A DNA stretch of 64,000 nt from JAHZKN01 sp965250205 (GTDB lineage: Bacteria; Pseudomonadota; Alphaproteobacteria; Rhizobiales; Hyphomicrobiaceae): positions 1 through 64,000 of the forward strand of contig CBDFNK010000009.1 of assembly GCA_965250205.1 (NCBI GenBank), written 5' to 3'. Below are positions 55,455 through 64,000 of the stretch, piece by piece. Each line of letters opens with the position of its first letter. Position 1 is the stretch's first letter. Under the pieces are notes generated by a model. It saw nothing but the letters and a program-made list of their open reading frames with translations. It ran no database searches and was not told the DNA's origin. The position numbers and the translations under genes are program-made.

Positions 55455-56407
55455 TCGAGGTTCCGTCAACTTGTCGTCATTGGCTATCAGGGATTGTAGC
55501 CTATCTGGATAATTCCGCCTGGTGTCCAGGGAGTCAAATCAATGTTTATCTGACCGGTGTGCTTGATTAAACCGAAAGGAGTTTCAGCGTCCGGCAAACC
55601 TAGTCCAAGCCGCAGATTAGAAGAGAAGACCCGAAGGTCGCTTCAGGTCAAAAGCTCGCGCCAGCTTGCCCTGTCAGTTGCGACAGGTCTACTTTCAGCA
55701 GCGGAAAGTTGAGCCGAGCGAGCGGTTATCTTCAGCTCCGCCCTCAGCTGCAGACGGAAATTACAACACGTTTGTACGGAAGCAGCGGCCATGAGGAGAC
55801 AAGAGTATCCCCCGCTGTTACGGTACCCAAGAAACTTCCTAGGGATATGCGCCGACATGCTGGCTGACATTACGACAAACGAGACTTGGTATGGTCGATA
55901 TTACGAAGCCGCAATCGTGTTAGGTCGCTGCACCGATCCCGCTGCCGACAAGCGTCTACGTCGTGCAATGTCCACCGTATGGTCGAATGAAGCGATCATA
56001 CTCCTGAGAACTTGCCAACGAACAAACTCGCTGGTCAGCCCATGGCGACGTTTTGTGGGCTCCGTGGTTCGGTGCGCATCGATACCGTGAGAACAGCGCC
56101 GGTCACTACTGTTGTGGATAGCCCGAGAGGTTTGCGAGTGATAACCCGAGCTGTTCCACAAAACAAGTGATAGCCCGTGCATACTTGTTCACAGTCGTGA
56201 GGCAAGGCAGGAGGTGTCTTGAGACGGACAATGGCAAGGATTAGAAAACTCACACCGGAAATAGTTTATCAAGTAGACTGGTCCACAGCCAATGAATAAG
56301 GAAATTTACAGGGCAATTTTTAAGACTTTTCGATTCTGCACCAAAACTACTCCGCGCGCAAAAAATTGAACCGCTAGAATCTTTTTGGTCGGACACTACT
56401 ATCATTA
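55455..56407. other. Long stretch without a recognisable gene
   Basis: About 950 bases. Short frames exist on both strands (55643-55870 minus, 55791-56090 plus), but none has a domain, a ribosome binding site or protein-like composition. The last 120 bases are AT-rich and form the downstream side of the protease gene. Probably decayed cargo. Confidence 0.5.
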
Positions 56408-57550
56408 TCAATTTTTCGGCAAAGTGATTTGCTTTATTGTACCCCAGTAAAAAATGTCATCTAGATATTTTAAGGGTTTCACTGATACGAGCTCGATTTT
56501 CGCGTTTGGATTTAGAACAGTTACAATGGAACCATAGTACGCTTTGTCATTTCGCAACTCAGGACACCGCGAGCGGATATTTATACCACCGGCTTCTCTT
56601 GTTATATTTAGTTTAGGGCCGACAACTTCATCAGTCTTATGATTGTCCCGTATTGCACGCAAAACAGCACGACCAAACGGCGCATCTGGGTGACGTAGTT
56701 TGTCGCGAACGAGCGCTGATTTCTTGCCCAAGAAAATACATAGACCTGAAGCATCTGAAATTACTGCACTAAGACGCTGACTCTTGGGTTCTAAAACAGG
56801 TTTCGAGAGCACGCCGTCGATCCAATTTGCAATCTCTGCAACAGGTAAGGCGAGACCGATACGCGATTTATTTGCTACCAGCTCTCGCATTACAAGAATA
56901 GCCACGACGAAGCCATCTGCGTCAAAAATGGGAGACCCACTTTGCGTTGGAATAAACTTACCGCTAAGCCTTACTAATCTTGGGTCGAGACTGTCCGTCC
57001 CCACGACTTCTGCGAGATTAGCAGTGGCGGACTCGGCTATTTTGCTTCCATCGAGGCCCCAGCTGACAACCACATATTTCTGCCCAACAGCTAAGTTTAC
57101 AGCCCTCACTTTAGCGGAGATCCGCGTTCGTGAACTGGCAACAACCTGTGCCACATCGTGTTTTTTGTTCACTAGAACGCCAGTTATGGGCCGATATTCC
57201 TGAGCACCAATACTCGTCTCAGCAATTACGTAAACATCGCGATTGCGACGCGCCCCAAGTCGGTCCCATTTTCCATCGGGTAGTACTACGTGACCCGCTG
57301 TGAGAATTCGATATTTTCTCCTTGGTGAATTTGCTTTCGTTCTAATTACGACTCCAGTTCCGTGAATGGGTATTGAAAACATCTCGCCTGGAGCCGGCTT
57401 GCCCTGCACCCTGAGATGTACAACCTTACCTATCGCTTCCGTCAGAATAGCCTCAACATCAATGTCATTTGCATAGCTTGGTACAACATGGGTTGCCGAG
57501 CATCCAATTAGTCCCATTGCTATCGCTAGAAGCGTCGAATATTTACCCAT
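56408..57550 (-). CDS. Exported trypsin-like serine protease (putative lipoprotein)
   Basis: 380 codons. The N-terminus is a signal helix with a possible lipobox (LIGC at residues 14-17). The S1-type triad is visible: His in LTAGHVV (about 87), Asp in NKKHDVAQV (about 131) and Ser in IPTQSGSPIFDADG (about 203). A C-terminal domain of about 150 residues with three cysteines (GLCIFLG, SRCPEL) is not recognised. It starts 9 bases after the lipase gene stop, so both are one transcript. AT-richer than the housekeeping genes, consistent with transfer. Confidence 0.78.
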   Translation of the reverse strand: MGKYSTLLAIAMGLIGCSATHVVPSYANDIDVEAILTEAIGKVVHLRVQGKPAPGEMFSIPIHGTGVVIRTKANSPRRKYRILTAGHVVLPDGKWDRLGARRNRDVYVIAETSIGAQEYRPITGVLVNKKHDVAQVVASSRTRISAKVRAVNLAVGQKYVVVSWGLDGSKIAESATANLAEVVGTDSLDPRLVRLSGKFIPTQSGSPIFDADGFVVAILVMRELVANKSRIGLALPVAEIANWIDGVLSKPVLEPKSQRLSAVISDASGLCIFLGKKSALVRDKLRHPDAPFGRAVLRAIRDNHKTDEVVGPKLNITREAGGINIRSRCPELRNDKAYYGSIVTVLNPNAKIELVSVKPLKYLDDIFYWGTIKQITLPKN

Positions 57551-57559
57551 AGCATTGCC

Positions 57560-59101
57560 TTATTTTGAAAACATCACTGCGCGTGCAACGGTATTTGCAT
57601 CGTTTCTGACGGTCGGCAAAGAGAATTCTATTTCCACGCCACCCTCTGACAGATTGTTTGTTTTGATAGTATATTCAAATACCAATCGGGAAGCTTTGAT
57701 GTCTTTAGATGATGTAATTTCAGCGGGCACAATGGGAAACGTTAGCTTACCTTGACGAACTGTACCACTCATTGCGACGAGGCCAGGCTGAAGATGAGAG
57801 TTCATGTCAAGGTTGATTGTAGCACGGGCTTTAAAGCTTGGGCCGATTGGCAGAACCGGAGCGGGAATCGAAAGTCGTATCGTTTCGATCGTCCAATTGC
57901 GATCGACCCCTCCGAGGGTTGCGCTAATTACGGGATGCCCTCCACCTTTGATTGGTTGTCGATTAGCTGGAGTTACATCCAGAAGCTCCCATGCAAGTTT
58001 CGTTTGTGCGGCCTCATCGTCAAAAATAGTTGCATGCTCGGCGAATGACACTTCTGCACCAGAGAGACTGGTCGAGGACGGGTTTCGGGCTGCACTCCAT
58101 GCTGGTACTGTCCCGTCACCCTTATCTTCAGTAAAATACCAATTTGATGAGCTCGGAGAAGTTGCTCCGTCCTTTATAGCAAAATAAGTCCGCGTTGGGT
58201 GAGCGTCGGCAATGAACAGATACTCCGTAATAGACTTCAGCGGCGATTTCAACAGCTCTGATAGAGAGCCCGCATTTTTAAGGTTAGTTTTGAATTGTTT
58301 TAAGCGCGTTTTGTCATCCAGGATTTGTTTCGGGATCCAACCTAGATTAGACCACTCGTCGGCGGAAAAAATATCTAAATAGCGTTTAGAGTTGTCGGAG
58401 TTTTTAACATAACAACACTCATCATAGCGAGGCAAGAGTTCGAGAATTGACGGAAAGGAGAGGGTGACTGCACGGATCGTCTTCTGTCCACCTGCCAACC
58501 AATTCTTTACGCCCCCCCATCCTTCCGATAAGGTGCCGAGAGTATTCGCCGAACCTAAGAATGGAGTTCCAAAATAGAATATTTTTTTAACTCCTGAACT
58601 AGGATTATCTTTTAGGTAAATCCGACTAACAATACCGCCCATGCTGTGGGCTATAATGTCGAAATCTGAACCAATCTTTCCGTCGCGCTTTATTTGATCA
58701 ATAAAAGCTTCCAATTTTGCGGCAGAATCAAAATTACTTTGACGCCAGTCGTAATCGAATAAAAACAAATTTTCATTTTCTTTGAAGCCCATGTTTTCAA
58801 GTGTCTTGAGAAGGGCATCGTAAGCCTTTATAGAGTAAAGTGGGCCAAGAACCTCAACACGATCGATCAAACCGCACGCATGCAATTTCTCCGGCTTTGC
58901 TACATCAAGCCTTAGTCGAGAAAAATTTTTCAGTGAGTGTTTAGTACCCCAAACGACAGCATTGGATTTCGTGCAAAGTTTGCTCCCCAAAATTCCTGGA
59001 ACAACAACAACGGGGTGCTTGACCGTCTCCTTGCTCAAAGCAGAACCAGTAACGAAAAGAAGCAGGAAAAACGGGCACAGCAAACCAATAAATACTCGCA
59101 C
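57560..59101 (-). CDS. Exported LCAT-type lipase/acyltransferase
   Basis: 513 codons with a clean signal peptide (LLCPFFLLLFVTGSALS). The alpha/beta hydrolase core shows VVVVPGILGSKL (oxyanion side), the nucleophile elbow in IIAHSMGGIVSR (Ser about 152), Asp in DKGDGTVPAWS (about 328) and His in SFAEHATIF (about 353). This is the lecithin-cholesterol acyltransferase layout; bacterial members can be phospholipases or acyltransferases. The last 130 residues form a separate beta-rich domain. First gene of a two-gene operon with the protease. Confidence 0.85.
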   Translation of the reverse strand: MRVFIGLLCPFFLLLFVTGSALSKETVKHPVVVVPGILGSKLCTKSNAVVWGTKHSLKNFSRLRLDVAKPEKLHACGLIDRVEVLGPLYSIKAYDALLKTLENMGFKENENLFLFDYDWRQSNFDSAAKLEAFIDQIKRDGKIGSDFDIIAHSMGGIVSRIYLKDNPSSGVKKIFYFGTPFLGSANTLGTLSEGWGGVKNWLAGGQKTIRAVTLSFPSILELLPRYDECCYVKNSDNSKRYLDIFSADEWSNLGWIPKQILDDKTRLKQFKTNLKNAGSLSELLKSPLKSITEYLFIADAHPTRTYFAIKDGATSPSSSNWYFTEDKGDGTVPAWSAARNPSSTSLSGAEVSFAEHATIFDDEAAQTKLAWELLDVTPANRQPIKGGGHPVISATLGGVDRNWTIETIRLSIPAPVLPIGPSFKARATINLDMNSHLQPGLVAMSGTVRQGKLTFPIVPAEITSSKDIKASRLVFEYTIKTNNLSEGGVEIEFSLPTVRNDANTVARAVMFSK

Positions 59102-59840
59102 AATGTCGCCTCCAAAATGCTTAACTAACAGAAACGCAGCTATTTTAACATCTGATGATCCTCAAGAATAGTGCTCACCCATCATGCAAATCGGTCAAGG
59201 TATATTTGATCAGATGCCGTAAGTTATTTCACGTCAAGAACCTTATAAACATGCGTACTGTCCGACGTCAGCGCCTGATGAGACGGGCTTTGGATCTTAG
59301 AGTAAAGCACGCATCAATGCGTTGTGGTGTTCTGTTCTGCTCGTTCATTCGACTTTTCTGTCTTTTCATTTGGCCGTCCGGGCGGGCTCTCGTGAACCGA
59401 GCCTGCGCTATCACTTATCTCGGCCAGTCGGCTTCGATCCCTGACGGAAATGTGGTGCGCTGCGCGCGCTTCATTGTCATGTCCGCTACTCCGGACATGG
59501 AACCCTAAATCCAGCTTACATCAAAACCGGCGACGCCTCCGGCTGTGGGTCAATGACTTTTTCCCGTAAGGCGGTCTAAGCGATCAGCCCGTCTTTTTTC
59601 GTTTTTTCTTCGCGGACGGGCTGATCGCTAAGGCCGTCTAAACGGTCCCCCACAAAAGTCATGTGACGCATCCCCGGATTTTGATCGAGGTCCAAAGGAA
59701 GGTCGTCACCGCCAAGGCGGTGACGGCTTTTGTTGTTTGTGGATTTGGACGCTCGCCGCTGGGCAAGGGTTCATGCGCGGTGTAGAAGGTCTTGGATTTG
59801 AAACCTCGCGGAAAACAACCCGAACGAATGCGAGGAAACC
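59102..59840. promoter_or_regulatory. Hairpin-rich region upstream of ardA (possible oriT or leading-region promoters)
   Basis: 739 bases without a convincing gene (the open frame 59155-59508 has no domain). Three strong perfect hairpins: CATGTCCG/CGGACATG (59478-59499), a 15-bp stem AGCGATCAGCCCGTC with a T-rich 21-base loop (59579-59629), and CGTCACCGCC-AA-GGCGGTGACG (59704-59725). Such structures before an antirestriction gene are what single-strand promoters or transfer origins look like. The function is inferred. Confidence 0.55.
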
Positions 59841-60350
59841 ATGACTCTGATTTTATATGCACAGCCCTACAACATCGAAGCCGAAGGCTTTTACTTCCAC
59901 ACCGCCGACGAGTACGCGAAGACGTTGCCCACCATCAAAGATGGTAGCGGCCAACCAATTGAAGAGTTTGAAATCGAGTTCATCGATGGAGAGGCCATCG
60001 ATTGCGATCTCGCCAAAGCATGGGGCTTAAACCAAGCCAACTTCTCTGCCTATTTCGATGCCGCCGCCACATGGCAAGACTATGAAAAAACCGCCTTCAT
60101 CATCGCGGTCGGTGAGTGCGGTTACGACTTTGATCCCGCAAGCGTCGACCCCAACGATTTCGAGGTTGATCTCTATCATCTGGACAGCCTCAATGACCTT
60201 GCCATCCAGTTTGTCGAAGACGGACTGCTCGGCGACATTCCCGAATGCATGCAAGCCTATTTCGATTACGACGCGCTCGCCCGTGATCTCGGTGTCGACT
60301 ACAGCGAAACGACCATCGTAGGAGAAAATATTATTTATCGGTGCGGGTAA
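59841..60350 (+). CDS. ardA: Antirestriction protein ArdA
   Basis: A DNA-mimic protein that blocks type I restriction enzymes when a mobile element enters a new host. 169 codons, strongly acidic along its length. The segments ILYAQPYNIEAEGFYF, IEFIDGEAID, DLAKAWGLNQANFSAYFD and the C-terminal DYDALARDLGVDY fit the family. It begins at ATG 59841 behind GAGGAAACC. It heads the plus-strand part of the element and precedes the ParB-like gene. Confidence 0.93.
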   Translation: MTLILYAQPYNIEAEGFYFHTADEYAKTLPTIKDGSGQPIEEFEIEFIDGEAIDCDLAKAWGLNQANFSAYFDAAATWQDYEKTAFIIAVGECGYDFDPASVDPNDFEVDLYHLDSLNDLAIQFVEDGLLGDIPECMQAYFDYDALARDLGVDYSETTIVGENIIYRCG

Positions 60351-60408
60351 AAGTCACCGCACCACAGATTTTTTAAACCAAACCATTTAAACGAAAGGAC
60401 CACCTAAA

Positions 60409-62103
60409 ATGACACTTAAACATATCCCTTTAGAACAACTTCATCCCGCTAAAACCAATGTGCGGAAATTTCAATCGAAACAGATCGATGATCTCGTCCC
60501 CAGCATTTCGCGCCTCGGTCTTTTGCAACCGCTCTTGGTTCGGCTTGCAAATGATGACAGCGCTGACAATTCGTATGAGGTCATCGCGGGTCAACGTCGC
60601 TATCATGCCTTGTGTAAAATCTCAGAAGGCAAAAATCCTGACCCCGTGCCGTGCCTGATTATGAACGATGACGATGATGCGATCGCCATTGAAGCCTCGT
60701 TGTCTGAAAACATCGACCGTCTACCGATGGATGAGATCGACCAGTACAAAGCCTTCACGGCTCTTCAAAAGACAGGTCTTGATGTCGAGGAGATTGCGTC
60801 CCGCTTTGGCGTGACAGAAAGATTGGTACGGCAAAGACTGGCGATTGCCAAACTCTATTCTCCCATTCTGACCGCCTACCGAAAGGAAGAGATTGAGCCT
60901 TCAACCATTCGCACTTTGACGATGGCCTCAAGAGTTAAACAGAAAAAATGGTGGGCGCTTTACCGGAGCGAGGACGAGTACGCACCGACGGGGCGTAATC
61001 TCAAACGCTGGCTCTTGGGCGGTGGTGATATTCGCGTCTCGCATGCCTTATTTGCACTCAAAGAGTATGATGGGGCGTTGGTAAGCGATCTCTTTGGTGA
61101 CGATCAATATTTTGATAGCGCGGAGAAGTTTTGGTGCTTACAAAACATAGCGATCGCCGAAACCAAGGAGCGTTACCTGAAAGACGGATGGCAGGAGGTC
61201 GTCATTCTTGATGTCGGTACGTGGTGGTACGAATGGGGGCATACCGAAACAAGCATTGAGGATGGCGGTAAAGTCTTCGTGCAAATTGCGGCAGACGGCG
61301 AGGTGCAGTTCCACGAAGGCTACCTCACAGCAAAAGAAGCCGAGCGGCGCAAGAATGGGGACAGGAAAAAACCCGCCAGACCTGAAATCACCAAAGCAAT
61401 GCAGAATTATCTGTCCCTGCATCGTCATGCGGCGGTCAAATATAAACTGCTCGACAATCACGGCTTGGCGTTGCGGGTCGCCACCGCCCAAATCATTGCA
61501 AGATCATCTTTGTGGAGCGTGTCAGCCGACCCGCAAAAGGCGGTCAATGATAAAATTGCAGAAAGTCTTCAATCTAATCAATCAGAGCAAGACTTTAAGA
61601 AACACCGTGAGGCTATTCGTGACCTGTTGGGATTGGAAGGTGAAGGCCATATCGTTCCGACCAAACAGGATTGGACGGTCAGCCACTACTTGCCCGAAAT
61701 TTTTGCAAAACTTCTCACCCTTGATGATGAGGCCGTCACCTGCATTTTCACCTTTATCGTGGCTGAAACATTATCGTCAGGCGATGTCTTGATTGAAATT
61801 TTAGGGCATCACTTAGATGCAGATCTGTCTGAAATCCATAAGCCCGATGATGTGTTCTTTGATCTTCTGCGCGACAAGCAGGTCATTAACGGGATGATCG
61901 CGGAGGTTAGCGGCGCAAACAAAGCCGCAAGCCATGTCAGCGACACGGCAAAAGAGCAAAAATCGCTCCTCAAAAACCTGATCAAAGCGAAACAGCCTGA
62001 CTGGACTCCGAGATATTTCAGATTTCCGATGAAAGCCTATACCGAGCGCGGTGGCATAAGCATGATGAATGCGTGGACAGAGGTGCAGTCATTATTTGAG
62101 TAG
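60409..62103 (+). CDS. ParB/RepB-like nuclease-domain protein
   Basis: 564 codons behind AAAGGA. The ParB N-domain starts IPLEQLHPAKTNVRKF and has SISRLGLLQPLLVR and YEVIAGQRRYHAL; the signature SENIDRLPMDEIDQYKAF follows, then a helix-turn-helix (DVEEIASRFGVTERLVRQRL). The remaining 350 residues are long and not recognised. No ParA gene is nearby. Members of this type are common in Hyphomicrobiales elements and probably act in regulation or stability of the element. Confidence 0.92.
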   Translation: MTLKHIPLEQLHPAKTNVRKFQSKQIDDLVPSISRLGLLQPLLVRLANDDSADNSYEVIAGQRRYHALCKISEGKNPDPVPCLIMNDDDDAIAIEASLSENIDRLPMDEIDQYKAFTALQKTGLDVEEIASRFGVTERLVRQRLAIAKLYSPILTAYRKEEIEPSTIRTLTMASRVKQKKWWALYRSEDEYAPTGRNLKRWLLGGGDIRVSHALFALKEYDGALVSDLFGDDQYFDSAEKFWCLQNIAIAETKERYLKDGWQEVVILDVGTWWYEWGHTETSIEDGGKVFVQIAADGEVQFHEGYLTAKEAERRKNGDRKKPARPEITKAMQNYLSLHRHAAVKYKLLDNHGLALRVATAQIIARSSLWSVSADPQKAVNDKIAESLQSNQSEQDFKKHREAIRDLLGLEGEGHIVPTKQDWTVSHYLPEIFAKLLTLDDEAVTCIFTFIVAETLSSGDVLIEILGHHLDADLSEIHKPDDVFFDLLRDKQVINGMIAEVSGANKAASHVSDTAKEQKSLLKNLIKAKQPDWTPRYFRFPMKAYTERGGISMMNAWTEVQSLFE

Positions 62104-62231
62104 GACCGCAACATTAAACTAATATACATTATGTCGACGCGACTAAGCGTCGGCATAAAATAATTGATCTGCCGCGTTATCGGCATGGGCTCGATGCCAT
62201 AACCACGAGCGCGATTGCCACATAGTGGCGG

Positions 62232-62534
62232 TTACACATCAAATAAGTCGCGGCGAATATTTTGACGAACGTGAATGACCGCCTCGATGAAAATATAATC
62301 AGGTTGTTTACTGTAAAATATGTAATGAGACTGATAGCGGTAGCGCCGCCAACCCTGCTTGATCTCGTAGGCGTTTGCGCCAATCCCAGCAAAATTCACC
62401 AACAACTCGAAGCTTGAATGAAGTCCGGCCACATAGGCCGAGGTTTGACGCGCCCCAAACTTATCGTCTGAGTAGCCAATGATGGTCGCAATCTGCTTTT
62501 CTGCCGTGCGTGATAGCTTGTACCTATCGGCCAT
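62232..62534 (-). CDS. parE: ParE/RelE-type toxin
   Basis: 100 residues from ATG 62534. It has the RelE/ParE fold cues: SRTAEKQIATIIGYSDDKFG, then a beta stretch GWRRYRYQSHYIFYSK and the terminal IEAVIHVRQNIRRDL. ParE toxins poison DNA gyrase. The start overlaps the upstream antitoxin stop by 11 bases. Confidence 0.88.
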   Translation of the reverse strand: MADRYKLSRTAEKQIATIIGYSDDKFGARQTSAYVAGLHSSFELLVNFAGIGANAYEIKQGWRRYRYQSHYIFYSKQPDYIFIEAVIHVRQNIRRDLFDV

Positions 62535-62748
62535 CCGATGCCGTTTTTGCTTTTCGGGCGGCGCGCGTGCGCTCAAGAATTTCCGCGACAGTTACATCGG
62601 TCGGCGTGTTCGTATCCGGATGGTTGGCCATTTCTCGCAAGGCCGCCAACTGCTCTTCGCGGGTCATCTTTTCCCACAACGCCTCATCCTCCGGGGTAGG
62701 CACCGCCCAGGATGAGATTTTTTGTTTTGTATCGACTGTTTTATTCAT
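62524..62748 (-). CDS. Antitoxin partner of the ParE-type toxin
   Basis: 74 codons, acidic, helical, ending with a basic tail (RTRAARKAKTASDGR). It precedes the toxin and overlaps it, the standard order of a type II pair. The N-terminal part has no clear ribbon-helix-helix, so the DNA-binding class is unsure. Confidence 0.8.
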   Translation of the reverse strand: MNKTVDTKQKISSWAVPTPEDEALWEKMTREEQLAALREMANHPDTNTPTDVTVAEILERTRAARKAKTASDGR

Positions 62749-62814
62749 AACTTAAGTGTACCACAAACAGGCTTCCCGGTCGAGAATTTTGCAGATTCAT
62801 GTGTACAGGCAAAA

Positions 62815-63387
62815 TTATACTTCAGCCTCAAGCGCCTTTAAGCGGCGTGTAATTGTCCAGGGATTAACTCCGTAGAATTCTGCAACCTCCGCTAAAGAGT
62901 AATCACCGGACTCAATTTTCTTTTTTGCCCTCATAAGCTGGCGATGCGTGATTTTGGGACGGCGACCTAAACGTTTGCCCTTGCGCCGCGCTGCTTCCAG
63001 GCCTTCTTTTGTGCGCCGTGACAACCGGCTGCGCTCATGTTCGGCCAACGCGGCAACAATGGTGTAAAAAAGCTTGCCGTCTTCACTGCTGGTATCAACG
63101 CCAAGCGTGACCACCTGAAACGCGACGCCGCGTGCGCTTAATTGTTCGGCATGAGTAAGCGCATCTATTGTTGAGCGAAACGCACGATCCAGATCCCACA
63201 CCACTAACGCGTCACCGGATTTGAGTTGTCTGAATACTTTATCAAAAACGGGGCGGCACTTCGCATTCGCAGAGCATTTCTCAATAAAAAGCTTGTCACA
63301 AAGGGGCTTTAACGCATCAATTTGGCGATCCGGTTTCTGATCTTTGGTGCTGACTCTGATATATCCAATTCTTTTGTTTTTATTCAA
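62815..63387 (-). CDS. Small serine recombinase (resolvase/invertase)
   Basis: About 190 residues from TTG 63387; the frame is open to a GTG at 63423. The catalytic start RIGYIRVSTKDQKPDRQID carries the nucleophile Ser, followed by WDLDRAFRSTIDAL, AEHERSRLSRRTKEGL and a C-terminal helix-turn-helix (SLAEVAEFYGVNPWTITRRL). It probably resolves multimers of the element or inverts a segment. I could not identify a res site in the 180 bases upstream. Confidence 0.9.
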   Translation of the reverse strand: MNKNKRIGYIRVSTKDQKPDRQIDALKPLCDKLFIEKCSANAKCRPVFDKVFRQLKSGDALVVWDLDRAFRSTIDALTHAEQLSARGVAFQVVTLGVDTSSEDGKLFYTIVAALAEHERSRLSRRTKEGLEAARRKGKRLGRRPKITHRQLMRAKKKIESGDYSLAEVAEFYGVNPWTITRRLKALEAEV

Positions 63388-63567
63388 TATAGTACAGCCT
63401 TTCCGGGTCGCCCCGGACCCCACATAATTGATCCCTTTCTTCGTTTTCTGGGTTCATAGTTTTTCGGCGTAGCTTCTACCGAGCCATCACCTTGAAATTG
63501 CATGTTTATTCAATAATTATAGCAAATTGAAGATGAGCCGTGCAAATCTTCGCACTAACGATCGTTT

Positions 63568-63927
63568 GTGCGGTACCAAAATCTAACATTCTCAACTCCC
63601 TGCAAATTTCTAATTTTGCCCGCGATTTGCTTGAGCCTTTTAGCGTTGATCAGTCGGGACGCATCCGCGTTCACTGGCGATGAAGTTCTCAACAAAATGT
63701 CGGCAGAGGCGCAGCAAAGTTATCTCGCCGGAATTGTCGATGGGTTGTGGCAAGCGCGATGGCTCAAGGATAAACCTGATGATACTGGCGTTATCTGCAT
63801 TACCAACTGGTTTTACAAGAACGAAAAGAAGAGCCTGCGCCACATCGGTCAATTGATGCGCCGCAATTTGGACAAGCAAGCCAACGGTATTATTTATGTC
63901 TTGGTCAAAAAGGAATGTGGATGGTGA
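63568..63927 (+). CDS. Small exported protein, unknown function
   Basis: 119 codons from GTG 63568. A signal peptide with ILPAICLSLLALISRDASA cleaved near residue 34, then an acid-basic domain of about 85 residues with two cysteines (GVICITNWFY, KKECGW) that could pair. It resembles small periplasmic proteins seen in mobile elements of this order, but I cannot name the family. No strong ribosome binding site, so the start is tentative. Confidence 0.6.
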   Translation: MRYQNLTFSTPCKFLILPAICLSLLALISRDASAFTGDEVLNKMSAEAQQSYLAGIVDGLWQARWLKDKPDDTGVICITNWFYKNEKKSLRHIGQLMRRNLDKQANGIIYVLVKKECGW

Positions 63928-64000
63928 ACATGTTACGCGCAGCAGAACATTTCCGTGACCAACAGACACTCCGTCGTCAACACGAGCGCCAGAAGTGGTT
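63921..64000 (+). CDS. N-terminal part of an unidentified gene cut by the right edge
   Basis: ATG 63921 overlaps the stop of the exported protein. The 26 visible codons (MVNMLRAAEHFRDQQTLRR onward) look helical and charged. A second ATG at 63930 is possible. Too little to identify. Confidence 0.35.
   Translation, partial: MVNMLRAAEHFRDQQTLRRQHERQKW

Noticed and set aside
55643..56090. Short frames on both strands in the gene-poor stretch
   Set aside because: No domain, no ribosome binding site and no protein-like composition.
59155..59508. 117-codon frame upstream of ardA
   Set aside because: Composition unlike a protein and it overlaps the hairpin at 59478-59499; the region is better read as non-coding.
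62104..62231. Terminator after the ParB-like gene (CGACGC/GCGTCG, with a second small hairpin)
   Set aside because: Stems of only 5-6 bp and no T tract; too weak to call.

Overview
The window looks like a chromosome segment of an alphaproteobacterium, most likely of the order Hyphomicrobiales (Rhizobiales). The basis is gene order: lptF-lptG-lptD-surA-pdxA-rsmA facing fabD-fabG-acpP-fabF-mltG-yicC-gmk, then rpsF-rpsR-DUF2232-rplI-dnaB-alr-radA-cvpA-purF-SDR, then rlpA-dacC-tmk-holB-metG-tatD-MBL on the minus strand. This is a familiar alphaproteobacterial housekeeping layout. Palindromic intergenic repeats of a kind common in that order are also present. No species can be named from the sequence alone.

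Layout. (1) 1-2.7 kb is accessory: a very GC-rich, hairpin-rich low-complexity tract, small cysteine-bearing ORFs, a strong terminator, and a winged-helix replication-initiator-like gene on the minus strand. (2) 2.8-13.3 kb holds pepA and, divergently, the LPS export/outer membrane assembly operon with pdxA and rsmA. (3) 13.4-20.7 kb (minus) holds gmk, yicC, mltG and the fatty acid synthesis cluster. (4) 20.7-29 kb (plus) holds S6/S18/L9, dnaB, alr and radA; a complete IS630-type element sits just behind rplI. (5) 28.8-32.6 kb holds radA, cvpA, purF and an SDR gene, all carrying multiple single-base frameshifts, while both flanks are clean. (6) 32.7-40.2 kb (minus) is clean housekeeping again. 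(7) From tRNA-Ser(UGA) at 40.57 kb to the right edge lies an integrated conjugative or mobilisable element whose far end is outside the window.

The integrated element starts with a large serine recombinase reading into the tRNA. A tight minus-strand operon follows: SprT-like metallopeptidase, several small membrane proteins, and a TraG/VirD4-type coupling ATPase without its own membrane anchor. The middle (49-55.5 kb) is a scrapyard of cargo: an unrecognised gene coupled to an ankyrin-repeat gene, two further decayed copies of the ankyrin 3' end, an IS3 remnant, a broken Fic gene with a palindromic upstream site, an intact IS1182-type element inside a small ORF, and a deletion chimera of a DUF262 gene with a MAE_28990-type HEPN gene. 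Then comes an intact two-gene operon encoding an exported trypsin-like protease and an exported LCAT-type lipase/acyltransferase. The right part (59.3-64 kb) looks like the leading region: strong hairpins, ardA antirestriction, a ParB-like protein, a ParDE-type toxin-antitoxin pair and a small resolvase.

The best candidates for something undescribed are the protease/lipase pair, the ankyrin-gene pair with its orphan 3' ends, the anchor-less coupling protein with its satellite membrane proteins, and the hairpin cluster before ardA. All gene identities come from reading translated motifs. No database search was possible.
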